Assembly: GCA_052388455.1 (NCBI GenBank)
Contig: JBQTIA010000120.1
Span: 1-33,556 of the forward strand
Direction: 5' to 3'
Length of the DNA: 33,556 nucleotides
From: CAZSNH01 sp052388455
Lineage (GTDB): Bacteria; Pseudomonadota; Alphaproteobacteria; Rhizobiales; Hyphomicrobiaceae
Under the pieces are notes generated by a model. That model searched no databases and was not told where the DNA came from. It saw only the letters and a program-made list of their open reading frames with translations. Of the stretch, positions 16,801 to 24,631 are shown piece by piece. Every line of letters begins with the position of its first letter. The stretch's first letter is position 1. Both the position numbers and the translations under genes were made by a program.

Positions 16801-17005
16801 GGCGGTGTTCGTGCTGATGGACGACATCAGCGGGCTGATCTGGCGTCTCTTCAGCCGCTTCATCGGTCCGACTGACGAGCCGGCCAGCGATCCCGAACCG
16901 ATCCACACCGCCCGCGCGCACGTGCCACCTTCCGCCTGCTCTACGCCACAGCGATCGGAAACACCGCAGCCCGACCCTGTGCCGCGACCGATGGCCGCCG
17001 AATAG
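13829..17005 (+). CDS. RND-family efflux pump permease (AcrB/HAE1-like)
   Basis: This is a 1058-residue inner-membrane proton-driven exporter with the usual architecture: one N-terminal span, a large periplasmic loop (about 38-335), six spans, a second loop and five to six spans. Proton-relay aspartates D401 and D402 lie in GILVDDAIVEIEN, and the GIVTKNAIMLVDF motif sits in the second half. The GTG start overlaps the adaptor stop (GTGA). The C-terminus has an extra proline-rich tail of about 30 residues. Drug, solvent or metabolite efflux is likely. The substrate cannot be told from sequence, but the HAE1-like motifs argue against a metal-specific CusA type. Confidence 0.96.
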   Translation: MNLNISAWSIRNPVPALVLFMVLMTLGYLSFTALPITRFPNIDVPIIQARVYQSGAAPAELETQVTKKVEDAIAGVTGVKHISSNVSEGASITTIEFRLEVDPDRALNDVKDAIARIRTDLPRTIDEPVTSRLEIEGLPIVTYAARAPAMTPEELSWFVDDTVVRILQGVKGVSEVKRIGGVTREIRIALDPDRLLALGITSGDVNRQVRATNVDLAGGRGELSGREQAIRTLAGKRTVEDLSSTMIALPQGRKVRLDELGTVTDSVQEQRTYADLDGQPVVGFSISRGKGASDTVVAAEVARKIAEIQKSYPDVQLPLIDDTVQYTFGVYEQTMTTLIEGALLAILVVFVFLKDWRATIVSAIALPLSIIPAFWAMDAMDFSLNLVSLLAITIVTGILVDDAIVEIENIVRHMRMGKSAYRASIEAADEIGLAVIAITFTIIAVFTPVSFMGGIAGQYFKQFGLVVAAAVFFSLLVARLITPMLAAYFLRAGHEEKPEGWLLRAYTRLVRWSAINRIKTVALGLMIFAGSIGSFFLLPSGFLPAEDSGRALLGVELPPGTRLADTRTVTRDISRRIAARPDVASVFVNGGTLLGSGEEVRKATFIIILKPRGERPKQTVIKEQIGRELAEIPDIRYWFLQDDGQRQMQLVVSGRDGEAVTRIAAEVTSQAKRLPALLNVVSTAELDRPELRVYPKTEIAAELGISTETISEAVRIATIGDIGANLAKFDVGDRQVPIRVQLEEKARENRQIIEELKVQTPSGASVPLTTVARFEFGQGPTSIDRYDRTRRILIGADLRGETPLGDAVQSILKLPAAQNLPAGVEIKQFGDAEIMAEVFQGFADAMGAGIMMVFAVLVLLFASFLQPITILFSLPLSIGGAIVALAITGKPISLPVVIGILMLMGIVTKNAIMLVDFAVEEIKRGVPRLEAIVDAGRKRARPIVMTTIAMVGGMLPAALAVGSGGEFRAPMAIAVIGGLISSTVLSLVFVPAVFVLMDDISGLIWRLFSRFIGPTDEPASDPEPIHTARAHVPPSACSTPQRSETPQPDPVPRPMAAE

Positions 17006-17129
17006 CATCCGCCGGCTGTTCTGATCCGCTATGGACCGCATCCAAGTTTCGCACCCTGGCGATTGCAACCCGGCGCGCCGATCCCCATCTCCCGCCTTCA
17101 AGCTCGGCAATGAGGGAGACGGCAACAGC

Positions 17130-18026
17130 ATGTTCGACGCCAAGGCACTTCTCGACCAATTGGCCCGTGGAGCGGAACAGGCCAAGTCCGCGGCCTCCGC
17201 GGACGGCACCAGCGGCGGCGGGTTCGCCGACATCCTGGCGCAGATTCAAAAGACCGCCTCCGACGCTTCGTCGAGCAGCGGCGGGTTGTTCGGACAGGTG
17301 CTCGGTCAGGCGATCGAAGGCTTGAAGGACGGCGCCACGCGGATCGACCAGGCGACCGGCGCGGGCGCCGCTTTGAAGCAGGCGTCCGGCGGGCAATCGG
17401 CAGTCGACCTCGCGGCACGTGTGAAGCAGCTCGCGGCAGAAAATCAGCTCGCGGCCGGCGCCGTACTCGGCGGCCTCGGTGGGCTGGTCCTGGCGACCGG
17501 AACGGGCCGCTCGCTCGCCACCGGCGCGGCGAAGGCCGGCGCCCTCGCACTCATCGGTGGCCTCGCTTACAAGGCATACCAGAATCATCATGCGGGCAAG
17601 CCGCTTCTCGGCGATGCGGCGGACACACCCGCGCCAGCGCCCACCGGCTCCGGCTTCGAAAGCGCCGCGGTTTCCAACGACACTGCCACGCGCATGATCC
17701 GGGCCATGATCGCCGCCGCAGCCGCCGACGGCCGCATCGACGATGAGGAACGGCGGCGCATCCTCGGCGTGATGGATCAGAGCGGCCTCGGCGACGAAGC
17801 CCGTCAGTTCCTGGAGCGCGAGATCGCAGCGCCTGCCGATTCATCCGAGATTGCCGCTGGCGTGACGTCGCCAGCCGTTGCAGCACAGATCTACACGGCC
17901 GCGCGCATCGCCGTCGGACCCGGCGGCGGAGCAGAGAAGTCGTTCCTCGCCGGGCTGGCCCGCCGCCTCGGTATCACCCCGGCACTGGCCTCCGAAATCG
18001 ACGCTGCCGCGCTGGCCAGCGGCTGA
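17130..18026 (+). CDS. DUF533/TerB-like membrane-associated protein
   Basis: This is a 298-residue protein. It has an N-terminal helical region with Gly/Ser-rich linkers, a hydrophobic glycine-rich central segment (about residues 110-155, GAVLGGLGGLVLATG) and a C-terminal TerB-like helical domain. The last contains the acidic MIAAAAADGRIDDEERRRIL and LARRLGITPALASEIDAA. This matches the DUF533 (YebE-like) family, of unknown function and probably inner-membrane associated. I chose the ATG at 17130 with GGGAG about 11 bases upstream, which starts the family-like MFDAKALLDQL. An upstream ATG at 17031 adds 33 atypical residues. It ends at a strong bidirectional terminator. Confidence 0.85.
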   Translation: MFDAKALLDQLARGAEQAKSAASADGTSGGGFADILAQIQKTASDASSSSGGLFGQVLGQAIEGLKDGATRIDQATGAGAALKQASGGQSAVDLAARVKQLAAENQLAAGAVLGGLGGLVLATGTGRSLATGAAKAGALALIGGLAYKAYQNHHAGKPLLGDAADTPAPAPTGSGFESAAVSNDTATRMIRAMIAAAAADGRIDDEERRRILGVMDQSGLGDEARQFLEREIAAPADSSEIAAGVTSPAVAAQIYTAARIAVGPGGGAEKSFLAGLARRLGITPALASEIDAAALASG

Positions 18027-18054
18027 GCTTAAGGCAAGGGCACGGACGTCAGAG

Positions 18055-18098
18055 ACCAAAAAAGAGGCGCGGTGGCCAAGCCCCGCGCCTCTGTTTTA
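18055..18098. terminator. Bidirectional terminator
   Basis: AGAGGCGCGG (18063-18072) and CCGCGCCTCT (18083-18092) form a perfect 10-bp stem with a 10-nt loop. GTTTTATT follows on the plus strand. On the minus strand the tail is TTTTTTGG. It separates the converging DUF533 gene and the ABC-exporter operon and can serve both. Confidence 0.85.
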
Positions 18099-18135
18099 TT
18101 CCATAAGCGGCGACGCCGCCGAAACCACTCGCCGC

Positions 18136-19227
18136 CTATTGAACCGGCGCGGCGACTGCGGACTGCTTGTCGGAATCGGCGCGGAAGAACACGTCGACCC
18201 GCATGCCCGTCAGTAGCGGCGGCTGACCGTCGAGCGCCACCATCACCTCCAGCACCTCGACGTCGTTGGGACGGCGCGGACCGCGGGCCACGATGCGGGG
18301 AGCACCGAGCGAGGCTGCGATCGACGAGATGGTGCCGGGGAAATCACGGTCGGGATAGGCGTCGACGCGCACGACGACCGCCTGACCGACGTGAACCTTC
18401 ACCACCTCGCGCTCTTCCAACTCGGCCCTGACGCGCAGGCTGGAGAGGTCGCCGAAATTCAGCAGCGGAGATTCGGGCGAGGGAACCGCCAGTTCGCCGA
18501 GCCTCGCGAAGACGTTGAGCGCGGTGCCGTCGTAGGGGGCACGGATGCGGGTCCGCTCGATGGCCGTCTCGATCAGCGAGATGTCGGCCCGCGACTGTTC
18601 CAGCGCCGTTTCGAGGCGCGTCATCAGCGGCAGATCTTCGGTCGCCTCGACCTTGCTCAAGTTCTCGCGCTCGTCGGCGAGATCGGCCCGGGCGTTGGTC
18701 AGCGCGGTGCGGGCATTGTTGACCGCTTCGGGCTTGCCCGCGCCGTCACGCAGCGCAGCAGAGGCGACATCCAGTGCGCCGAGGGCGGAGAATGCCTTGC
18801 GCTCGGCCAGCGCTACGGCGTCCTGCGCTTTGCGGCGATCCAGCCCGAGACCCTTGGTCGCCGGCTCTTCCTCGCGCTCGCGCTCGCGCACCTCGGCCTC
18901 GGCCTTGGCGGAAGCGAGCTTGTCGGAGAGGTCGGCGTCATCGAGGCGCACGAGCAGATCCCCGGCCATCACCTTGTCGTTGGCCTTGACGGCCACGGCA
19001 ACGATCGGACCGGCCACCTGTGCGCTGATGCGCGTTTCGCCGTCGCGGGGCTCGACGCGGCCCGTCGCCGATGCGGCCCACGGCGAGCGCGGCGCCGGCT
19101 GATCAGCGGCGAGTGCGGCGCCGGTCGCGAGGCCACCCGGCAGCGTGCCGCCCGCGATCCATCCGGTGGTCAGGGCGACGGCGCCGGCAATCACCAGCGT
19201 CATCAGTGTCGAATCCAACTTAAGCAT
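18136..19227 (-). CDS. ABC exporter membrane fusion protein (DevB/HlyD-like)
   Basis: This is a 363-residue adaptor with an N-terminal membrane anchor (about residues 9-28) and lipoyl-like segments (RISAQVAGPIVAVAVKANDK and TRIRAPYDGTALNVFARLGE). A long Ala/Glu/Arg coiled coil lies between them (about 100-215), and a beta-barrel domain follows. The order permease-ATPase-adaptor matches DevBCA-type tripartite exporters, which work through TolC; MacA-like is the alternative name. I chose the ATG at 19227, which overlaps the end of the ATPase gene by 8 bases. The frame is open further upstream, but that is only the antisense-like frame of the ATPase gene. The substrate is unknown. Confidence 0.92.
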   Translation of the reverse strand: MLKLDSTLMTLVIAGAVALTTGWIAGGTLPGGLATGAALAADQPAPRSPWAASATGRVEPRDGETRISAQVAGPIVAVAVKANDKVMAGDLLVRLDDADLSDKLASAKAEAEVREREREEEPATKGLGLDRRKAQDAVALAERKAFSALGALDVASAALRDGAGKPEAVNNARTALTNARADLADERENLSKVEATEDLPLMTRLETALEQSRADISLIETAIERTRIRAPYDGTALNVFARLGELAVPSPESPLLNFGDLSSLRVRAELEEREVVKVHVGQAVVVRVDAYPDRDFPGTISSIAASLGAPRIVARGPRRPNDVEVLEVMVALDGQPPLLTGMRVDVFFRADSDKQSAVAAPVQ

Positions 19228-19972
19228 GAGCCTTGCGCCTCTTGGTGAGATCGGTGATTTCGGGTGCGTCGAGGCCTTGCGGCCGGCGCTCCTCACCGAC
19301 GATTTTTCCATCTTCGATGCGCACCACGCGATCGGCATAGCCGAGCGTGCGCGGATCGTGCGTGACGGCGAGAACCGAACGGTTCTGCTGTTTGGCAATG
19401 CGCGCCAGGAGCGACATGACGGCCTGGCCGTTTTCGTTGTCGAGGGCGGCTGTCGGCTCGTCGGCGAGCACGATCGACGGCGAGCTCGCAATGGCGCGGG
19501 CGACCGCCACGCGCTGCTGCTCACCGCCGGACAGGTTCGACGGATAGTGCGTCAGCCGGCTGCCGAGCCCGACCTCATGCAGCACTTCCTCCGCCCGAGA
19601 CGAGGCCGCGTAGCCCTTCTGCCCCAGCACATCGAGCGCGATGCGGACGTTCTCGAGCGCGTTGAGCGTCGGGAAGAGATTGTAGGACTGGAAGATGAAT
19701 CCGAAATGGCGCCGGCGGAGCTCGGCGAGTTCTTCAGGCGACTTGCCTGTAATCTCCTCGCTGCCGATGCGGATGACGCCGGACGTCGGCGTCAGAATGC
19801 ACCCGAGGATCGAGAGCAGCGTCGTCTTGCCTGAGCCGGAGGGCCCCATCAGCAGGGTGAGCTGTCCTGGCTCGAGCTGCAGGCTGACGCCTTTCAGCGC
19901 CATGACCTTGCCGGCCCCGGAGCCAAGCTCCTTGACCAGATTCTCGCATTCGAGAACGGCGCCGACCGTCAT
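19220..19972 (-). CDS. ABC transporter ATP-binding protein (DevA/LolD/MacB-type)
   Basis: This is a 250-residue ATPase with Walker A GPSGSGKTT, Q-loop FQSYNLFPTL, signature LSGGEQQRVAVARA, Walker B SIVLADEPTAALD and H-loop VTHD, all intact. The features fit the MacB/LolD/DevA class, which powers mechanotransmission-type exporters rather than classical substrate-channel pumps. The ATG at 19972 overlaps the permease stop (ATGA), giving translational coupling. An upstream in-frame start would add 23 residues inside the permease gene and is unlikely. Confidence 0.94.
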   Translation of the reverse strand: MTVGAVLECENLVKELGSGAGKVMALKGVSLQLEPGQLTLLMGPSGSGKTTLLSILGCILTPTSGVIRIGSEEITGKSPEELAELRRRHFGFIFQSYNLFPTLNALENVRIALDVLGQKGYAASSRAEEVLHEVGLGSRLTHYPSNLSGGEQQRVAVARAIASSPSIVLADEPTAALDNENGQAVMSLLARIAKQQNRSVLAVTHDPRTLGYADRVVRIEDGKIVGEERRPQGLDAPEITDLTKRRKAHA

Positions 19973-21105
19973 CTGTTGAACACCGTGGCTGGGTCGATCT
20001 TCATGACTTTCATGATCGCGGACATTGCCGAGATGGCACACATGCCGAGCGTCACGGCGAACAGAGTAACCGCGAGCCCGGGGGTCATGATCAGGGGCAG
20101 CGGAGTCGATCGGCTGAGATAGAGAATGCCGAGCGCGATGGCCATGCCGAGCAGGTAGCCGATCAGCGCACTCATACCGGCCTGCGCCAGAATAACTTTA
20201 TGAATGTATCCCGACGATGACCCGAGCGCCCGGAGCGTCGCGAATTCGTGCAGATGATCCTTGGTGCTCGAATAGAGCGTCTGCGCGACGATCACGGTGC
20301 CGACGAGAATGCCGAGGATGGCGCCGCCGATGAGTGCGACGCCGGCTCCGGTGCGGAACAGCCACTGGCGCAGGCTCTTGGAATGGAACTCGTCCTTGGT
20401 GAACACCTCGACGCCTTCGATGGTCGTGGCGAGCCGGCTGCGCACCGCCTCGGCATCGGCTCCGGGCTCGAGCTGCACCAGATAGAAGCTCGATTTGTCG
20501 CGGTCGGCACCGAGCAGGTTGCGCGCGCGGTTGATCGTGGTGAAAATGTAGGGCGACTGCGTGAAGCTTCGAAGACCGCGCGTCAAAGCGCGCACGCGCA
20601 CGCGGCCGTTGGCGATCTGCGCCGAGGCGCCCATGCCGTCGCCTTCGAGCCCGAGCCAGTTCAGATAGGTTTCGTCAGCGGTGACGCCGTCCGGACCCTT
20701 GATGTCCTCATAGGTTCCCTTGACCAGGCTGTAGGGAACGAGACCGCCGTATTCCGCATCGGTGCCGACCAGGATGACGCGCGTCGACCCGCCTTCCGGC
20801 TTGCGCCATTCGGCAAAGGAGACGACGAGCGGGATGACGGACGCCACACCGGGCGTTGCCAGCGCCTGATGCCGCTGACCGGGGGTCAGCAGCATGCCAC
20901 CTTCCTCGAAGCTCTTGGCTCCGAAGGCGGCGATCCACAGATCGCTTTCAGATCGATCGATCATGCCTGTGATCATGCGGCTGGCACCGAGATACAGGCC
21001 GAGCTGCACCGCAACGAGCACGATCGAGAACAAAATGCCGATCAGCGTCACCGCCAAGCGGATGCGATCGTGAAACAGGTTGCGAAACGCGAGAGTGAGA
21101 ATCAT
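19969..21105 (-). CDS. ABC transporter permease (DevC/FtsX-like)
   Basis: This is a 378-residue inner-membrane protein with one N-terminal span (about 16-38), a periplasmic MacB-type domain of about 200 residues, and three C-terminal spans with the FtsX fold. These include TRAGVALIGGAILGILVGTV-like and TPGLAVTLFAVTLGMCAISA segments. The ATLRALGSSSGYIH motif is the typical coupling-helix region of the family. It heads the DevC-DevA-DevB operon. The closest match in style is the DevC family, which exports glycolipids in cyanobacteria; the substrate in this bacterium is unknown. The ribosome binding site is weak. Confidence 0.92.
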   Translation of the reverse strand: MILTLAFRNLFHDRIRLAVTLIGILFSIVLVAVQLGLYLGASRMITGMIDRSESDLWIAAFGAKSFEEGGMLLTPGQRHQALATPGVASVIPLVVSFAEWRKPEGGSTRVILVGTDAEYGGLVPYSLVKGTYEDIKGPDGVTADETYLNWLGLEGDGMGASAQIANGRVRVRALTRGLRSFTQSPYIFTTINRARNLLGADRDKSSFYLVQLEPGADAEAVRSRLATTIEGVEVFTKDEFHSKSLRQWLFRTGAGVALIGGAILGILVGTVIVAQTLYSSTKDHLHEFATLRALGSSSGYIHKVILAQAGMSALIGYLLGMAIALGILYLSRSTPLPLIMTPGLAVTLFAVTLGMCAISAMSAIMKVMKIDPATVFNR

Positions 21106-21519
21106 CGATGGAACCGACCAGATTGACTAATTTCAGTTTCTACACATGGCGCTAAATGGGGCACTTTGCGGGCAGGCGTCCCGGGCCGACAGGGCAAGTG
21201 GCGCAGGTCCGAGGCCCGAAGAGCGATCACGCGGCCTCGGAGCGCAGGGTCCGGTGCGAGGCACCGGAAGCGATCGTGCCCGTATCACTGAGGCTTATAT
21301 AGTCTGATCCGGCACAATCGCTATGCGATAATTAACCTCTGGCGGTCATCCTGCCACGCACTGAGCTCGCGGGGCAGAGGATTGTCTGCTGGAGATCATC
21401 GCCCGCCGGCCTGACACCATTACCGGTGACCCGATTAAACGATCGTCCCCGGTTTTGCCGTTTTTCGCCGCCACTGTCGGGACTTCTCAGCGGGCAGGAG
21501 CGTAACAGCGAGTATCCCC
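21106..21519. other. Divergent intergenic region, DevC-like permease / DUF2147 gene
   Basis: No gene is seen in these 414 bases. They hold a small hairpin CCGGTGC-GAG-GCACCGG (21251-21267), a TATATA string (about 21297-21302) with no good -35 partner, and the short inverted repeat ATCGC-TAT-GCGAT (21317-21329) before an AT-rich stretch. Promoters for both flanking transcription units must lie here, but I cannot fix them. Confidence 0.35.
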
Positions 21520-22698
21520 ATGGCTCTGGCAACGCAGCCTCATTGTCCGACCCCGCACTCCCGTGTCGGCCGCTCAGCGACGACATTGTTCGTCGCGCTG
21601 GCCATTGCGCCGGCTCATCTCCCGGCACCGGCTTCGGCGCAGTCCGCCTCGCAGGAACTCGGGTTCTGGATCAATCACACCGGCAAGGGCGCCATAGAGA
21701 CCTATCTCTGCGGATCGAACCTGTGCGGTCGTATCATCTGGCTCAAGGAGCCGAACGGCAAGTCGGGCAAGCCCAAGACCGATGCCTACAATCCCGATCC
21801 CGGCCGGCGCAGCCGCCCGGTCTGTGGCATCAACACGCTGTACGGCCTGAAGCGAATGCAGGGCGGCGGTTGGGGTGACGGGCAAGCCTACAATCCCGAG
21901 GAAGGGAAATCCTATTCCGTTTCCGTCCGTCTCGCCGACGCGGATACGCTGAAGGTGACGGGAAGCGTACTGTTCTTCAGCAAAACCGTAACCTGGAAGC
22001 GGGCCAAGGAAGCCCTGCAGCGCTGCGACCGCCCGGCCGCCCCTCCGCCGGTTCCAGCCCCGACGGCGGTGGCACCGGCCCCCAACACAACGACCACGGC
22101 CGCGCAGCCGCCGGCGGCGACCACAACGCCAGCCGCGGCACGTCCAGACGATGCGACCGTCCCTCCGTCACCCAAGACAGCCCCCACAACGGCACCCTCA
22201 GCAGCCAAAGCACCGGCCGCCAAGCCGGTCGGAGCCACTCAGGTTCCGGCACCAGTTGCGGCGCCGAAACCAGCGCTCGCCGCCCCGGCCCCGAGAGCTG
22301 TGAAAAGCCCGGCCAAGGCGCTGGCACCCGCCGCTGTATCGGCTCCGGCCAAGGCCACGGCCGTGGTCCCCCCGGCAGCGGCGCCTTCCAAGGCGGCACC
22401 GGCCACGCCCTCTGCTGCTCCCGCTGAAAAGGCTCCGACTCCTGCTCAATCGGCGCCGGCCAAAGCCAGCACGGCAGCGCCGTCGGCCACCAACGCCGGC
22501 AAGACGGTGCAGCCCATCACTGCGCCGGCCTCCACCAAATCCGCTCTTCCCAATGTCGCCCCCACGCCAGGGGCCGAAGCGGTCAAAACCGGAACGGCTG
22601 CAGGACCCACGACGGCACCGCCGCCCAAGCCGAAGCCGAGGCGCGTCGATGCGGCCGACGGCGGGTTCAATCCATTCGTGTCTTCGGGTTCGCCCTGA
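21520..22698 (+). CDS. DUF2147 secreted protein with Ala/Pro-rich tail
   Basis: This is a 392-residue exported protein. Residues 1-40 are a signal peptide (cleavage near PASA|Q). Residues about 47-165 form a DUF2147 domain (GFWINHTGKGAIETYLCGSN, LCGRIIWLKEP, DAYNPDP, YNPEEGKSYSVSV, KVTGSVLFFSKTVTW). The remaining 220 residues are almost entirely Ala, Pro, Thr and Lys, ending in the ordered-looking GGFNPFVSSGSP. DUF2147 proteins are small periplasmic proteins of unknown function, usually 120-160 residues. The long tail is therefore unusual and might span or bind peptidoglycan or be a flexible stalk. The ribosome binding site is weak. Confidence 0.85.
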   Translation: MALATQPHCPTPHSRVGRSATTLFVALAIAPAHLPAPASAQSASQELGFWINHTGKGAIETYLCGSNLCGRIIWLKEPNGKSGKPKTDAYNPDPGRRSRPVCGINTLYGLKRMQGGGWGDGQAYNPEEGKSYSVSVRLADADTLKVTGSVLFFSKTVTWKRAKEALQRCDRPAAPPPVPAPTAVAPAPNTTTTAAQPPAATTTPAAARPDDATVPPSPKTAPTTAPSAAKAPAAKPVGATQVPAPVAAPKPALAAPAPRAVKSPAKALAPAAVSAPAKATAVVPPAAAPSKAAPATPSAAPAEKAPTPAQSAPAKASTAAPSATNAGKTVQPITAPASTKSALPNVAPTPGAEAVKTGTAAGPTTAPPPKPKPRRVDAADGGFNPFVSSGSP

Positions 22699-22717
22699 AA
22701 ATTCAGAGCTGCGCTTA

Positions 22718-22766
22718 GACCACGATCGTTTCGGACCCGATCGGTCCGAAGCGTGAATCGTCGGTC
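22718..22766. repeat. Palindromic element between converging genes
   Basis: The core stem is GTTTCGGACC (22728-22737) / GGTCCGAAGC (22743-22752), ten pairs with one G-T, around a 5-nt loop. Outer arms GACC-A-CGAT and ATCG-T-CGGTC extend it to 49 bases with small bulges. It is REP-like in form. It may also end transcription from both sides. Confidence 0.5.
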
Positions 22767-22779
22767 TCATCAAAGATCT

Positions 22780-22818
22780 AGGGCGCGATTGCTATTCGAT
22801 GAAATGCAACCACGCTCT
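22780..22818. repeat. Second imperfect palindromic element
   Basis: AGGGCGCGATTGC (22780-22792) pairs with GCAACCACGCTCT (22806-22818) at 10 of 13 positions, and more if G-T pairs are allowed, around a 13-nt loop. It sits 13 bases after the preceding palindrome, which suggests a composite repeat. Confidence 0.4.
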
Positions 22819-22891
22819 AATCATGCGAGATGGACGGCCGTCGGCGCTTTTGCCGTATCTGGCCGCCCATCTCGATCAGCGCGAGACGCGG

Positions 22892-23794
22892 TCAGTCCGC
22901 GGCGGCCTTGTCTTTGGTCCGTCGATTGGATTTGGCCGCAGCGACGGCCTCGGCGGCCTCCTGGGCCGCAAGCTGGGACAGCAGCCGCTGCGCAAATTCG
23001 ACAGTGCGATCGGCGACGATACCGCGCTGCCGGTCGAGCGTCACCATGTGATAGCAGTCGTCGAGCACGATCATTTCGACCAACCCGGCGGACTCCCGCT
23101 GCAGGATCATGGCGTTGGAAATGTCGCTCTGGTCGTCCTCGCGGGGATGGAAGATGATCATGCGGTGCTTGATCTTGCCGAGGCCCCGGCGGGTCTCGCG
23201 GGCCAGACGGCGGAATTCCCACACCATCTTGCCGCCGCGCCCCAGAATATCCTCCAGCGGCCGCTTGTCGGACTTGAAGGCCTCCAGAACGAAGCTCCGC
23301 AGCCGCTCGTCCTTGATGCCGTAGGGCGCGCGCTGCTTCAGCAGCATCAGGCTGGAGACGACTTTGTGGCGGACCAGTTTGAACAGGTGCATCCGCTTTG
23401 GGAGGGCCCAACCGTTCGGCCAGAACGTCGGCGCGAACATGATCAGGCCGTGAACCTTGTCGGGCCGTTCCTCGGCGAGCCTCAAGGCCAGCATGCAGCC
23501 GGCCGACATGCCGCCGACGATGACCTTGTCGCAGCAGGACAGCAGTTCGTCGTGGGCCGCCTTGAAGGCGTCCAGCCAGTCGCTGCGCGTCGAGAGCGCC
23601 GAAAGATCGGTGCCGCCGCCCATGCCGGGCAGCAGCGGGCAATAAACCGTGTAGCCCTGCCGGCCGAGAGCCTGGGCCACGAAACGCAATTCCATGGGGC
23701 TTCCGCCGAGGCTGTGCACGAGAAGCACGCCGACCGGACCGCCCTGGATCACGTAGCTGTCACGGTACGCTTTGAATTTTTCCTTATTATTCAT
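22892..23794 (-). CDS. Alpha/beta hydrolase, carboxylesterase-like
   Basis: This is a 300-residue cytoplasmic hydrolase without a signal peptide. It has the oxyanion-region motif LLVHSLGGSP, nucleophile elbow GGMSAG with S97, a likely acid among D220/D221/D224 in HPREDDQSD, and catalytic H249 in DDCYHMVTLD. The CYHMVTLDRQ ending is typical of carboxylesterases and monoacylglycerol-lipase-like enzymes. The C-terminus is a basic Ala/Lys-rich tail. The substrate is unknown, with esters or lysophospholipids plausible. GGAGG lies rather far (about 15 bases) before the ATG. It is a single-gene unit in reverse orientation to the DUF2147 gene. Confidence 0.88.
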   Translation of the reverse strand: MNNKEKFKAYRDSYVIQGGPVGVLLVHSLGGSPMELRFVAQALGRQGYTVYCPLLPGMGGGTDLSALSTRSDWLDAFKAAHDELLSCCDKVIVGGMSAGCMLALRLAEERPDKVHGLIMFAPTFWPNGWALPKRMHLFKLVRHKVVSSLMLLKQRAPYGIKDERLRSFVLEAFKSDKRPLEDILGRGGKMVWEFRRLARETRRGLGKIKHRMIIFHPREDDQSDISNAMILQRESAGLVEMIVLDDCYHMVTLDRQRGIVADRTVEFAQRLLSQLAAQEAAEAVAAAKSNRRTKDKAAAD

Positions 23795-24042
23795 GCAGCT
23801 AACCGTTCATCCTCCGAATCCGGCCGAACCTCAGTAAAGCTCAACGCAGAGTGTCCGCCAAGCCTGAAAACCGACCATCTGTTGACGTTGCTGCCCGAAT
23901 GACCGGCAGATTGCGCGCGCCGTGACGACCGTGCTGGACCCAGTGGCACTTCGACGACAGAGCCAGAAGCTTGCCCTGCGCCATCGCAAGTGATGAGCCT
24001 CGCGCGATCCGGATCATCAAACCACGCCGACGATTGCCTTTT

Positions 24043-24057
24043 CGTTGCAGTGCAACG
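24043..24057. promoter_or_regulatory. 15-bp palindrome CGTTGCA-G-TGCAACG
   Basis: Two perfect 7-bp arms flank a central G, 249 bases upstream of the hydrolase start. It has the form of a repressor site or a small hairpin. No regulator is linked to it in the window. Confidence 0.35.
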
Positions 24058-24551
24058 TAGACGCGCGATTTTGGAGCAGCCCGAGTCGGATCGGAAGGCG
24101 CCCGGGCGGTGTAGTTGTAGCCGCCGGCCCGCGAAAGAGGGCGATACGTCGCGCCGCACAATTTTCGTTACGAAACAGAGATATGCTCGCTGTGGTGAGC
24201 AGCGCGACTTAAAAGGATTTGGTCGACCTGCCCGGCGGCCGCGCGTGCAACCGACAGCGGTCCTTCCGCGTTTACTGCGCACGGGATAGACGGTCATATC
24301 GCCCCCCAGACCACGTCCGCATCAGGTTGCAGTGCGAAAACTCAATCGGCAATCTAATCAGAAATGCGCGGCCTCAAAGTCTCCGCAAGCATCTTCCTTA
24401 ATTCAGCATAAGAATTCTACTCGAAAGTGTCGAGTTGGCCACGGAAGGTCACACCATCGACCGACGCAGGGTCCAGGATTGGAAGAGAGGTGTTCGGGAA
24501 GCGCTTGTTTCAGCACCTGAGCAGATCAGGATAATTCTCTGCAGGACTAAG

Positions 24552-24567
24552 TCCGGCTTCGGCCGGA
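24552..24567 (+). other. UUCG tetraloop hairpin
   Basis: TCCGGC and GCCGGA form a 6-bp stem around TTCG, a very stable RNA loop. It lies 65 bases before the start of the 605-residue protein gene and is probably in its 5' leader. Confidence 0.4.
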
Positions 24568-24631
24568 TGTAACGAATGAGCCTTCTGCCAGCCGTCCTTC
24601 ACCGATCCGGGCAGCGAAGAACAGGACAGAA

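Larger units (their letters stand above)
23795..24631. other. 837-base gap without a convincing gene
   Basis: Open frames here (up to 168 codons on the minus strand) have arginine/serine-rich, low-complexity translations and no family resemblance, so I left them out. Visible items are a palindrome (24043-24057), CTCGA/TCGAG arms (24420-24434), a -10-like GATAAT (24530-24535) with a TTGTTT 19 bases ahead, and a UUCG-loop hairpin (24552-24567). The GC content appears lower than in the flanking genes. It may be a long control region or a decayed segment. Confidence 0.4.

Noticed and set aside
15248..17233. 661-codon open frame antisense to the RND pump
   Set aside because: Shadow of a confident pump gene, with Asp/Arg/His-rich composition and no motifs.
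23791..24297. 168-codon minus-strand frame in the large gap
   Set aside because: Arg/Ser/Gly-rich translation, no ribosome binding site and no family resemblance; it overlaps the hydrolase start region.
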